From positions 1 through 11,667 of the forward strand of contig CAISOI010000577.1 of the NCBI GenBank assembly GCA_903886985.1: 11,667 bases of DNA, read 5' to 3'. Of the stretch, positions 1-7,166 are shown piece after piece. The position numbers and the translations under genes were made by a program. Positions within the stretch are counted from its first letter, which is position 1, and each line of letters starts with the position of its first letter. A model generated the notes under the pieces. That model saw only the letters and a program-made list of their open reading frames with translations. It did no database searches and was not told the DNA's origin. The DNA comes from an uncultured Chthonomonas sp. Its GTDB lineage: Bacteria; Armatimonadota; Chthonomonadetes; Chthonomonadales; CAJBBX01.

Positions 1-2
1 CC

Positions 3-455
3 CGCCAAATTATCCAGAATATGTTGAAGATTCATCAGTATTCGATGCTTTCTACTTCCACCATTGGGCAGATCGCAGCAGTAGAAGCTCTCAAGAATTG
101 TGAGGCGGATGTTTGTAAAATGGTAGAAGAGTACAACCAAAGGCGGGCATTCTTCGTCAAAGGAATCAGAGAAGCTGGTCTTGAGTGCGCCGAGCCCGAT
201 GGCGCCTTTTATGCGTTTCCGTCCGTTCGGCGAACAGGTCTAACATCTATGGAATTTGCAGAGGCGCTTCTAGAACAAGAGCGAGTGGCCGTTGTTCCGG
301 GAAGTGCTTTTGGACCATCGGGTGAAGGATATATTCGTTGCTCCTATGCCACAAATATTGATCAACTTTCCGAGGCGATAATACGAATCAAGCGCTTCAT
401 GGGCGGTCTATCGTCTCCATGCAAAAACACACCAGTAATGACCGCTAAATTCTAG
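3..455 (+). CDS. Class I PLP-dependent aminotransferase, C-terminal fragment
   Basis: The frame is already open at base 3 and is cut by the window edge, so about 150 C-terminal residues are visible and the true start lies outside. The first visible part, KIHQYSMLSTSTIGQIAAVEAL, resembles the segment following the PLP lysine in the AspC/PatA-like fold type I aminotransferases. Further on, EPDGAFYAFPSV and VAVVPGSAFGPSGEGYIRCSYA match the small domain; the arginine in YIRCSYA is the expected substrate alpha-carboxylate ligand. The PLP lysine itself is off the window. Such enzymes move an amino group between an amino acid and a 2-oxo acid in the cytoplasm; the exact substrate (aspartate, alanine, aromatic) cannot be told. 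The last 15 or so residues after RFMGG look like a non-conserved tail. The stop TAG overlaps the ribosome binding site of the next gene, indicating co-transcription. Confidence 0.9.
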   Translation, partial: RQIIQNMLKIHQYSMLSTSTIGQIAAVEALKNCEADVCKMVEEYNQRRAFFVKGIREAGLECAEPDGAFYAFPSVRRTGLTSMEFAEALLEQERVAVVPGSAFGPSGEGYIRCSYATNIDQLSEAIIRIKRFMGGLSSPCKNTPVMTAKF

Positions 456-458
456 GAG
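454..458 (+). promoter_or_regulatory. Ribosome binding site deciding a TTG start
   Basis: AGGAG overlaps the stop codon of the upstream aminotransferase gene and lies 8 bases before TTG at 467. The in-frame GTG at 458 overlaps this site and cannot use it, while the in-frame GTG at 485 and ATG at 488 are too far away. The site therefore argues for TTG 467 as start of the next gene. Confidence 0.7.
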
Positions 459-466
459 TGACCTCA

Positions 467-1132
467 TTGACAGAGAAATTCTCGGTGATGCAAAAATGTA
501 TCAAAGTTGGAGTCGCATTAGGTTTAATCTCAGTGAGCCTCCTACCGTCGCTAGCGCACGCTGACCGGAATGTAATCGCTCCCAGTGGTTTAATAGTGCC
601 ACCTAACTCAATAAAGCTCGAAGGATTGGCAGCGATGAAGGATTTCGCGACCAATATGGAGTGGGTGAATATCGGAATGCCTCAACAAGTAATCGGTCTG
701 GAACTGGAGGCTCAAAGGTTCATTACGCGTGGAAATCAGCGAAATGCTCTTAGTGCGCAATATTCACTTACAGGAAATGCATTCGCGGATCTGGCACCGG
801 CTTTTTCAGTGGGCGTAAAAGATATATTGCGGTCCGGGCTAGACGGTAGGTCAGCATATTTCGTTATGACGAAGACTATTCGCCTTAGTACCTCCCAGGA
901 AAAAATCTTCAAAGACTTCAAAGTGACTCTCGGCTATGGAACCAGCCATCTTGGTGGTCCATTCGGCGGCATCCAGACCCAGTTGGCATTTGGAGCGCAG
1001 CTCAACGCTGAAATAGTTGCTCATCACATAAATGCCTCCTTGGCGCTTCCGCTCAGTAATCATTTCAATGCCAAGTTCTATAACCTAAACCGAGAAATGT
1101 ACTACGGTCTGAGTTTTTCACTAATCAAGTAA
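467..1132 (+). CDS. Exported protein, probable small beta-barrel (YjbH-like?)
   Basis: I do not recognise this 221-residue protein with certainty. Starting from TTG 467, residues 1-32 form a signal peptide: a charged stretch, a hydrophobic core (VGVALGLISVSLLPSL) and a cleavage site at AHA|D. The remainder is rich in alternating polar/hydrophobic strands, for example NALSAQYSLTGNAFADLAPAFSVGVKDI and FKVTLGYGTSHLGGPFGGIQTQLAFGAQL, typical of outer-membrane beta-barrels. The DLAPAFSVGVKDI type of strand recalls YjbH-like or DUF-type barrel proteins, but the protein is much shorter than YjbH and the match is from memory. It follows the aminotransferase with only 11 bases between stop and start, so it is probably co-transcribed, though no functional link is obvious. 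An intrinsic terminator follows immediately. It could instead be a periplasmic beta-sandwich protein. Confidence 0.75.
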   Translation: MTEKFSVMQKCIKVGVALGLISVSLLPSLAHADRNVIAPSGLIVPPNSIKLEGLAAMKDFATNMEWVNIGMPQQVIGLELEAQRFITRGNQRNALSAQYSLTGNAFADLAPAFSVGVKDILRSGLDGRSAYFVMTKTIRLSTSQEKIFKDFKVTLGYGTSHLGGPFGGIQTQLAFGAQLNAEIVAHHINASLALPLSNHFNAKFYNLNREMYYGLSFSLIK

Positions 1133-1133
1133 G

Positions 1134-1169
1134 GCGGATTGCTGGCGGAAGTCAGCAATTCGCGTTTTC
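1134..1169 (+). terminator. Intrinsic terminator after the barrel gene
   Basis: An 11-base-pair stem (1134-1144 with 1153-1163, one G-T wobble) encloses an 8-base loop and is followed by GTTTTCTCTT. It starts two bases after the stop codon at 1130-1132, so it ends the aminotransferase/barrel transcript. Confidence 0.8.
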
Positions 1170-1224
1170 TCTTGATTTGGGTTTGGATTTGTCTCCATTT
1201 TAGTTGAGACAGGATTCTAGTTCC

Positions 1225-1253
1225 TTGACGGCGTAATCAAACCTCAATTCTAT
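1225..1253 (+). promoter_or_regulatory. Possible promoter of the WD40/PPC gene
   Basis: TTGACG at 1225-1230 is a good -35 hexamer (5 of 6). After 17 bases comes TTCTAT (1248-1253), a poor -10 match (3 of 6). It lies between the upstream terminator and the gene start at 1309, where a promoter is needed. The weak -10 means either an activator or a different promoter. A 6-bp inverted repeat, TGTCTC/GAGACA (1190-1211, 10-base spacer), lies just upstream. Confidence 0.35.
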
Positions 1254-1278
1254 CCGATTGCGAGTTCGAATTCCAATC

Positions 1279-1294
1279 TTGAGTTTTGACTCAA
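1279..1294 (+). repeat. Perfect short inverted repeat before the ribosome binding site
   Basis: TTGAGT (1279-1284) and ACTCAA (1289-1294) are perfect inverted repeats around a 4-base spacer TTTG. The repeat ends 3 bases before the AGGAG at 1298. In the mRNA it would be a small hairpin stacked against the ribosome binding site; in DNA it could be a small operator. The role is inferred only. Confidence 0.4.
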
Positions 1295-1297
1295 TAC

Positions 1298-1302
1298 AGG
1301 AG
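1298..1302 (+). promoter_or_regulatory. Ribosome binding site for ATG 1309
   Basis: AGGAG with a 6-base spacer to ATG 1309. It decides the start: the open frame extends upstream to 1258, but the extra 17 residues would precede the signal peptide and have no ribosome binding site of their own. Confidence 0.75.
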
Positions 1303-1308
1303 TTTTCA

Positions 1309-4300
1309 ATGTTGCGAACATCCGCCTTGATTACCATGACTGTAGCAATGTTACTGTTTGGGATTTTTGGCACCACCACTTATGCTCAACGTCGCAACAC
1401 TCCCTCAAAACGACACGGTTTTACCATAGTGGCTTATAGAGCCGATGGACAGGTAATCGCAAGTGGAATTGGCGCCAAAGTTCGTTTGAAATCGGTGTCA
1501 AATGTTGTTCTCGCAGAATTTGATAACCACCCGGGCACTGTTACCGACATAAAATTTAGCCCGGATGGCAAGTTGCTTGCAGTGGCGTGCGGGCTTGCTG
1601 GCAAATCTGGTGAGATTTGGATTTGGAACATCTCGTGGGTGAAGCTCAATGCTCTCTATGCGGTGAAGCAAATGCCTTGGAAATTGTCCGGTCCTACGGA
1701 TCTCATTTACTCTCTTGCTTTCAGTCCGAACGGAAAGTACCTCGCTGCCTCCTGTTATGATCATGATGTTTCCGTTTGGTCGCTTCCTGCATCAAGTGTT
1801 GCAACAAAAAAAACTAATCTTCGCACGTTCCGTGACCACACCGATGCCGTAAATGCGGTTTCATTTTCAGGGGATAGTACCCTTCTCGCCTCGGCAGGGT
1901 CAGATAGGACTGTGAAGATTTGGGATGTTGCCTCGGGAAAGCGGTTGTACACTCTGAACGAATCTACAGCAGAATTAAACTCGGTAGCATTTCGACAGGA
2001 CAATCAGCAGGTTGTAGCCGGAGGCGTAGATAAAACACTGCGCACCTGGCGAATCAATAAAGTCAGTGGTGTCCTAAGCAGAGCGGCATTGGCGCATTCT
2101 GGACCAATCTTGCGAGTCGCATATGCCAATGGAGGAGCCTCAATCCTAACCACCAGTGAAGATGGAACCATCAAACAGTGGTCGTCCGCCGATTTGGCAG
2201 AAGAGCATGCTTACCCCAAGATGAAGCAATGGCCGACTACTATTAGCGTAGATGGAAGAGGAAAGCAGGCAATTGCCGGAACGCGTGATGGGGAGTATTT
2301 TCCTATAAAGATCTCTGCGGCGAGTCCCATCGGAGTTGGCAATGGCGGAAGGCAGGATGACCAAAAGTTTGTGAAAAAGCCGATTGAGCAGCCTTTGGTT
2401 AGTAAAGCTGTGGCTTATAAGAGGCCCATGGCTCCAACAGGAGCGACGTATCTCAACGCTTCGTTGGGAACTGTCAGTCCAAATGGCATGCAACGCGGGA
2501 AAACCGTTCGATTAACTTTGTCTGGAGATAGGATCAGTAACTCTTCCGCAGTATTTTTCGATGATCCAGCAATCTCCGGCATCATTGTTGAACCTGCAGA
2601 TCCGAATGGCGGTGTTGTTCGAGTAGATGCCATTATCGGCAAGAATGCTCGGATCGGAGTTCATAGTTGTTACGTCCAGTCGCCGTTTGGTTCGACTGGA
2701 GCTGTACCCTTTGCAGTAGGCGACTGGAATGTCACCGCCGAGGTTGAACCCAACAACACTCTTATACTCGCACAAAAGATCTCGACTCCGACTACAATTG
2801 CGGGCTCACTGAACAGTCCCGGAGACGTGGATTGCTTTAAGTTTGATGCCCAAAAGGGCGATGAGATTGTTTTTGAAGTCATAGCACAGCGTATAAGATC
2901 TCGGCTACAGCCCATTGTCTCTGTGTACGACTTGACTGGGACACTACTAGTTGAAAAGAGAACCGTCCCGGGGGCTCCAGATGTCGTCGTAGGCTATCGA
3001 TTTGAGAAATCGGGCAGCTACATTGTGGAGTTAAAGGATTTTGAAGGCGCTGGCGGCGGTGATGTTTTCTACCGATTCAATATCGGTAAATTCCCCATGG
3101 TCACCCATGTATCTCCCGCCGGGATACGTGCAGGAACTGAAACAGACGTGCGCATTGAGGGTTTCAATCTCGGCGGTGCGAAGTCAGTAAAGATTCAATC
3201 GGGTCAATTAGGGAACTGGGGGGCAACGACTACTGTCCAATTGCCGCAATTGAAGGAACCTATTTGGCTAACGCGCAAGATCGCTGTCGGAGCAGACCCG
3301 GAAGTTATCGGGAATGACGACAACACTAAATTGTCGCGCGCTCAGAAGGTAACTGTACCTGTTACAGTAAATGGCATGCTTCCATGTGCTACACGCAATG
3401 GAAAGCTCTTCGGCCATTATTATCGATTTCATGCCAGTCGTGGTGTGCCTCTTGTTATTGAAGTTATGGCCGGTAGGCTCGGTTCTCCTTTGGATTCGAG
3501 CATAGAAGTTGTGAATTCAAATGGTGACCCTGTTGAGAGCGCTGTTCTGAGGGCGGTCAGTCAAACAGAGTCCACACTAAACGACCGCGATTCGTCGAAT
3601 CCTGCAATGCGGCTTTTGACCTGGGATGACTTTCATCTGAACGACTACATAATGATCGGTCGTGACATTGCACGAGTTCAGACTCTGCCAAAGGGGCCTG
3701 ATGACGACATCTTCTTTCGCTCTTTTCGGGGGGCGCGGCTCGGATATTTAGGTGCCACTCCAGAATTCCATAGTCTCGGGCAGTCAGTTTACAAAGTTGA
3801 AGTACACCCGCCGGGTAGTAAGTTTTCGCCAAATGGATACCCACTGGTTCACGCATATTACAAAAACGATGACGGTGGTCCGTTGTACGGCCGCGATTCT
3901 CGCATTGATTTTGTTGCTCCAGCCGATGACGATTACTTCGTTCGGCTATCGGACGCACGTGGAACGGTTTCGGAAGGGAGCTTCTACAGACTTGCGATAC
4001 ATCCGCCTCGGCGGGACTTTAGTGTCAGCATAAGCCCGTCAAGACCAAATATCCCTCGATATGGAGCTGCACTGATCAATGTTGAGGCGGAGAGATACGA
4101 TGGGTTTGACGGTCAAATTACTGTGGAACTTAAAGGGCTGCCTGCTGGATTTCATGCAACTACAGCGATAATTGAGGCGGGAGAGACTACTGCAACGTCC
4201 GTGATTTCGGCTTCGTCAGAAGCAGTCACTCCTTTGGCCGAAGCAACTAGAGAAATCGTCGTGGAGTCCACCGCAATCGTTAACGGTAAGACCGTCTCCC

Positions 4301-4683
4301 ATACGCTGTATCCCGAAAACAGTGTGCGCCCAATTACGGTTTTACCTCCCGCGGATCTGGACGTCGATGTTGATAGGTCGGTGGTCAAGATACGCCCTGG
4401 TGAGACTACAGTCATGCGAGCCCATGTTGAAAGGCGTGGTAGCTTTGGGCTGCGTGTTCCTATTGAAGTTAAGAATTTGCCATTCGGTGTTCGCGTCATG
4501 AACATAGGTCTGAATGGAGTTCTGGTGAATGAGACGGAAAACGAGCGGGAGTTTACTCTCTATTGTGAGCCTTGGGTCAAAGCCCAAAACCGTCTGATCT
4601 ATGTGACGGCAGGAGTTGAGGGTGGGGTTCCAAATGTTGCTCCACCCGTGACCCTAAAAATAGAATCGCCAAAATCTCGCTAA
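1309..4683 (+). CDS. Secreted WD40 / TIG-like / PPC multidomain protein
   Basis: A protein of 1124 residues. Residues 1-26 are a signal peptide (core ALITMTVAMLLFGIFG, cleavage TYA|Q). Residues about 36-335 form a WD40 beta-propeller: seven blades can be laid out, blades 2-6 ending in IWIWN, VSVWS, VKIWD, LRTWR and IKQWS, the first and last degenerate. A TIG/IPT-like segment (about 375-475, SLGTVSPNGMQRGKTVRLTL) leads to a PPC (pre-peptidase C-terminal) domain at about 478-594, beginning EVEPNNT. A second TIG-like part (VSPAGIRAGTETDVRIEGFNL) and a second PPC-like region (about 665-905) follow. The latter carries a long insertion with DDFHLNDYIMIGRDIARV and YKNDDGGPLYGRDSRIDF, which I recall from planctomycete secreted proteins. 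The end is Ig-like. No catalytic motif is visible; a binding or surface scaffold role is inferred. It appears to be its own transcription unit. Confidence 0.88.
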   Translation: MLRTSALITMTVAMLLFGIFGTTTYAQRRNTPSKRHGFTIVAYRADGQVIASGIGAKVRLKSVSNVVLAEFDNHPGTVTDIKFSPDGKLLAVACGLAGKSGEIWIWNISWVKLNALYAVKQMPWKLSGPTDLIYSLAFSPNGKYLAASCYDHDVSVWSLPASSVATKKTNLRTFRDHTDAVNAVSFSGDSTLLASAGSDRTVKIWDVASGKRLYTLNESTAELNSVAFRQDNQQVVAGGVDKTLRTWRINKVSGVLSRAALAHSGPILRVAYANGGASILTTSEDGTIKQWSSADLAEEHAYPKMKQWPTTISVDGRGKQAIAGTRDGEYFPIKISAASPIGVGNGGRQDDQKFVKKPIEQPLVSKAVAYKRPMAPTGATYLNASLGTVSPNGMQRGKTVRLTLSGDRISNSSAVFFDDPAISGIIVEPADPNGGVVRVDAIIGKNARIGVHSCYVQSPFGSTGAVPFAVGDWNVTAEVEPNNTLILAQKISTPTTIAGSLNSPGDVDCFKFDAQKGDEIVFEVIAQRIRSRLQPIVSVYDLTGTLLVEKRTVPGAPDVVVGYRFEKSGSYIVELKDFEGAGGGDVFYRFNIGKFPMVTHVSPAGIRAGTETDVRIEGFNLGGAKSVKIQSGQLGNWGATTTVQLPQLKEPIWLTRKIAVGADPEVIGNDDNTKLSRAQKVTVPVTVNGMLPCATRNGKLFGHYYRFHASRGVPLVIEVMAGRLGSPLDSSIEVVNSNGDPVESAVLRAVSQTESTLNDRDSSNPAMRLLTWDDFHLNDYIMIGRDIARVQTLPKGPDDDIFFRSFRGARLGYLGATPEFHSLGQSVYKVEVHPPGSKFSPNGYPLVHAYYKNDDGGPLYGRDSRIDFVAPADDDYFVRLSDARGTVSEGSFYRLAIHPPRRDFSVSISPSRPNIPRYGAALINVEAERYDGFDGQITVELKGLPAGFHATTAIIEAGETTATSVISASSEAVTPLAEATREIVVESTAIVNGKTVSHTLYPENSVRPITVLPPADLDVDVDRSVVKIRPGETTVMRAHVERRGSFGLRVPIEVKNLPFGVRVMNIGLNGVLVNETENEREFTLYCEPWVKAQNRLIYVTAGVEGGVPNVAPPVTLKIESPKSR

Positions 4684-4689
4684 GGTGCA

Positions 4690-4725
4690 TTAGGTATATG
4701 AGCGGCTTTCACACCTAAATCCGCT
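4690..4725. terminator. Possible bidirectional terminator between convergent genes
   Basis: This 47-base convergent gap holds two competing inverted repeats: TTAGGT (4690-4695) with ACCTAA (4713-4718), and AGCGG (4701-4705) with CCGCT (4721-4725), the latter followed by TTTC. Stems are short and loops long, and there is no real U-run on either strand, so termination here is only plausible from position. Confidence 0.25.
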
Positions 4726-4730
4726 TTCAG

Positions 4731-6212
4731 TTAATCTGTTGCCTTGGCACTGAGTTGCTTTTTCATTTTTGTTAGCGCTTGTGCTTCGGGACTGTGTTTA
4801 TAATGCGGGTCTAAGGGATAACAGCCAGAAATCAGCCCATTTCTTGGGGCAGTCGTGCAGTCACTGAATGTTCTGCATACCAGTTTGCGTGAAACTGGTG
4901 CGCCAGACAGTATTTCTCTGGGCAATTGAGGGTGAGAAAGTGCCATTCTGCCGAGGCCTACAAAGTCTACCCATCCTTCTCGAACTACCGCCTGAGCAAC
5001 ATTTGGCAAAAAGTCTTGAAGGTAGGTGTAACCGGAGCCCACCATGGTTATTTGCGGGAAAAGTTGCTTCAGATATTTTACAACGTAGATTTGTTGGGCA
5101 ACCCCGAGAAGAGGATCTTCGGGAGGTGCATAACCATCTGATGGTGGATAGAGTGCAGGTCGTTGAATGTGAGGGTTGTAATAGGGGCTTCCAGCGGACA
5201 AATTTACTGCTCCCACTCCTAGTTCAGCAAGCAATTGTAGAAATTCTACAGTTTCGGCGAGATCATATTCTGTCGGCTGGTCGGAGTTGATTCCGAATCC
5301 ATACACATATGGCATAGCATCGCAGTAATTTACTGGGAGGCCCGGGCCTGGGTGACCTGGAAGTGCCTGAAGAATATCGGCCTCATAGGGCACTAGGTCA
5401 AAAGCACTTAATCGAACACCAATGCCCAGCCGAGGTGCATCACGTTGAATGCCAGAGACAATTTCTCTCATGAAGCGTGTCCGATTGTAAAATGAGCCGC
5501 CGTAAGGACCGGGTCGGGTGAAGGCACTCAGGAATTCGTGTCCAAGATAACCATGGCAGTGCTTAATGTCGACGAAGTCATAACCGCATTCCTGAGCACG
5601 TACGGAAGCGTCTACAAAGTCTTCAACAAAAGTTGCAATTTCAGTGTCAGTTAATAATGGCAACCCGGATGGAATGGTAAACTTTGCATCTAAAATGGGA
5701 TGTCGATAGAGAATTTTCGGCTCCATCTTGCCGTCAAGATTTGGTCGGCTAAACCTTCCACTGTGAGTTAACTGAAGTCCGACTACAGGAGTAGAGCCGC
5801 TACCATTGGTCTCGCGATAAGCGTCGAGTAGCGACAAGCGCAGTGCCTCAAAGCTGGATCGATTCTGAGCGTTCATCAAAAGTTGGTTCGGATTTGCCCT
5901 GGCATCAGGTCGAACTGCGACAGCTTCTCCGCCCCAGATTAGACCCGCGCCACCGTCACCAAACCGTCTCCACCTTCGAAATGTATTCTCGGTGGGTTTA
6001 CCGTCAAGAGCTCCGTCCCACCCTTCCATCGGGTGAATCGCAAATCTGTTTGGTGCAGTTTTGCCAAAAAGCTCGATAGGCATCGCAATTGGGGATTCTA
6101 ACGAGCTTAATGGTAATTGATCCATCGGCAAGTCGATCCCGATGGTAGATAGATACTGTTGGAACTCTTCAGTGCCCTTGATGGTTGCAACTTTGAGGAA
6201 ATCGTTTGTCAT
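4731..6212 (-). CDS. NADH:flavin oxidoreductase, old yellow enzyme family
   Basis: From ATG 6212 the protein has 493 residues. A TTG at 6245 would add 11 residues, but the best -10 candidate (6248-6253) would start transcription at or beyond it, so ATG 6212 is preferred; neither start has an ideal ribosome binding site (TAGGA is 12 bases from ATG 6212). OYE-fold TIM-barrel motifs occur in order: PNRFAIHPMEGWDG, GLIWGGEAVAV, QLTHSGRFSRP (about 148-157), DIKHCHGYLGHEFLS (H218 and H220), RPGPYGGSFYNRTRF (Y237 region), GVRLS, and FVGLGRMALSHPQLP with the phosphate-contacting GLGR near 419-422. These predict FMN binding and NAD(P)H-dependent reduction of activated C=C bonds, in the cytoplasm; the substrate is unknown. 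The length exceeds classic OYEs (about 350-400). The C-terminal extension has three cysteines (446, 452, 464), discussed in the findings. No signal peptide. It stands alone, convergent with the WD40/PPC gene. Confidence 0.9.
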   Translation of the reverse strand: MTNDFLKVATIKGTEEFQQYLSTIGIDLPMDQLPLSSLESPIAMPIELFGKTAPNRFAIHPMEGWDGALDGKPTENTFRRWRRFGDGGAGLIWGGEAVAVRPDARANPNQLLMNAQNRSSFEALRLSLLDAYRETNGSGSTPVVGLQLTHSGRFSRPNLDGKMEPKILYRHPILDAKFTIPSGLPLLTDTEIATFVEDFVDASVRAQECGYDFVDIKHCHGYLGHEFLSAFTRPGPYGGSFYNRTRFMREIVSGIQRDAPRLGIGVRLSAFDLVPYEADILQALPGHPGPGLPVNYCDAMPYVYGFGINSDQPTEYDLAETVEFLQLLAELGVGAVNLSAGSPYYNPHIQRPALYPPSDGYAPPEDPLLGVAQQIYVVKYLKQLFPQITMVGSGYTYLQDFLPNVAQAVVREGWVDFVGLGRMALSHPQLPREILSGAPVSRKLVCRTFSDCTTAPRNGLISGCYPLDPHYKHSPEAQALTKMKKQLSAKATD

Positions 6213-6247
6213 TGAGTATTGCTGTCCTAACGTCCGCGTTTGCAAAA

Positions 6248-6277
6248 GTCATATCTTCCAGAGTTTACCTTTCACAA
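6248..6277 (-). promoter_or_regulatory. Possible promoter of the flavin oxidoreductase gene
   Basis: On the minus strand TTGTGA (plus-strand 6272-6277) and TATGAC (plus-strand 6248-6253) are 18 bases apart; each matches 4 of 6 consensus bases. Transcription would start around 6241, which leaves a leader of about 30 bases before ATG 6212 and excludes TTG 6245 as start. Confidence 0.35.
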
Positions 6278-6281
6278 CCCG

Positions 6282-6310
6282 TTGCGAAGATCTTTGTCAC
6301 AGATCATAAT
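6282..6310 (+). promoter_or_regulatory. Promoter of the barrel/M1 peptidase operon
   Basis: TTGCGA (6282-6287, 4 of 6) and CATAAT (6305-6310, 5 of 6) are separated by exactly 17 bases, placing the start of transcription near 6317 and leaving a leader of about 40 bases. An inverted repeat, GATCT (6289-6293) / AGATC (6301-6305) with a 7-base spacer, fills the space between the two hexamers, as an operator would. An alternative -35 (TTGTCA at 6294) has no properly spaced -10. Confidence 0.5.
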
Positions 6311-6358
6311 CGTTTATATGCCTAAACCATCAAAAATCGATAATTGGAGTAACATCCG

Positions 6359-7141
6359 GTGAAAAATCTCGCAAGATCAGTTGTCTTAATTATTTACGTC
6401 TTATTGGCAAACGTATCGCCAACCTTGGCTCAAGCGAATTATGAGATTCAAGTTTATGGATCTGATCTGGTAGAGCCAAAACATACCATGATTGAATTGC
6501 ACAGCAACTACACCTTACGCGGAACAACAACAACGATCAACGGTGTATTGCCTACACAAGATGCATTTCACGAAACGCTTGAGATCACACACGGATTTAA
6601 CCACTTCTTTGAGTGCGGATTCTATCTCTTCATGGCGGCGCAACATTCCTATGGATGGCAGATAGCTGGTTCACACATTAGGCCCCGATTCTCAGTACCG
6701 GAGTCGTATAAATGGCCATTCGGATTTAGCATCTCTCAGGAATTTGGATACTTACAAGGCAAGTTCGCTGAAGACAGTTGGACATACGAACTTCGTCCAA
6801 TTCTAGACAAAAAGTGGGGCAAGTACTATCTCGGCTTCAATCCTGCCTTGGAGAAATCATTGCATGGGAGCGGTGCGTCAGCGGGCTGGGAATTCTCTCC
6901 AAATGTGAAATTTAGCATAGATGTGACACCAAAGGTGAGTTTGGGCGTAGAGTACTACGGGTCGTACGGTCCACTGAGCGGATTTGACCCGTGGAGCCAA
7001 CGGTCCCAACAGTTATTTCCATCGATTGATCTGAATATCGCACCAGATCTGGAGTTCAACTTTGGCGTTGGGTTTGGTCTAACTTCCTCGACAGATCATA
7101 TGATTGTCAAAATGATTTTAGGCAAGCGAATGAACTGGTAA
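6359..7141 (+). CDS. Outer-membrane beta-barrel protein, MetA-phenol-like family
   Basis: A protein of 260 residues from a GTG start with GGAG (6346-6349) 9 bases upstream. Residues 1-26 are a signal peptide (KNLARS, then VVLIIYVLLANV, cleavage near AQA|N). The rest is almost wholly amphipathic beta-strand with many aromatic residues: TMIELHSNYTLRG, HETLEITHGFNHFFECGFYLF, WTYELRPILDKKWGKYYLGFN, GVEYYGSYGPLSGFDPW, and a last strand MIVKMILGKRMNW ending on an aromatic residue, as expected of a barrel C-terminus. It resembles the poorly named Phenol_MetA_deg-type or transporter-like barrels common in diderm bacteria; this is recalled, and the name does not imply phenol breakdown. It is the first gene of an operon with the M1-like peptidase 25 bases downstream, and divergent from the flavin oxidoreductase. 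The transported or bound ligand is unknown. Confidence 0.82.
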   Translation: MKNLARSVVLIIYVLLANVSPTLAQANYEIQVYGSDLVEPKHTMIELHSNYTLRGTTTTINGVLPTQDAFHETLEITHGFNHFFECGFYLFMAAQHSYGWQIAGSHIRPRFSVPESYKWPFGFSISQEFGYLQGKFAEDSWTYELRPILDKKWGKYYLGFNPALEKSLHGSGASAGWEFSPNVKFSIDVTPKVSLGVEYYGSYGPLSGFDPWSQRSQQLFPSIDLNIAPDLEFNFGVGFGLTSSTDHMIVKMILGKRMNW

Positions 7142-7152
7142 CAGAGCTTACT

Positions 7153-7159
7153 AAAGGAG
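7153..7159 (+). promoter_or_regulatory. Strong ribosome binding site for TTG 7167
   Basis: AAAGGAG with a 7-base spacer to TTG 7167. No in-frame ATG or GTG lies nearby at suitable spacing, and the TTG start gives a proper signal peptide, so the TTG start is well supported. Confidence 0.75.
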
Positions 7160-7166
7160 CAATTAA

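Noticed and set aside
1806..1813. A run of eight A in the WD40 coding region, possible slippage site
   Set aside because: The frame is continuous through it with WD40 blades in phase on both sides, so there is no evidence of frameshifting.
2146..2493. A 115-codon minus-strand frame inside the WD40/PPC gene
   Set aside because: Antisense to a well-supported multidomain gene; the translated sequence has no recognisable features.
3557..3958. A 133-codon minus-strand frame overlapping the PPC2 insertion
   Set aside because: Rich in R, H and C as expected of antisense reading; the sense strand encodes a continuous domain with plausible motifs.
4868..5290. A 140-codon open frame on the plus strand opposite the flavin oxidoreductase gene
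   Set aside because: It lies wholly antisense to a gene with clear family motifs, has no ribosome binding site, and its translation shows no domain or signal peptide. It is a shadow frame.
6273..6302. Two TCACA half-sites suggesting a CRP/FNR-type operator
   Set aside because: They are direct repeats 25 bases apart, not a TGTGA-N6-TCACA palindrome, so they do not form a proper site.
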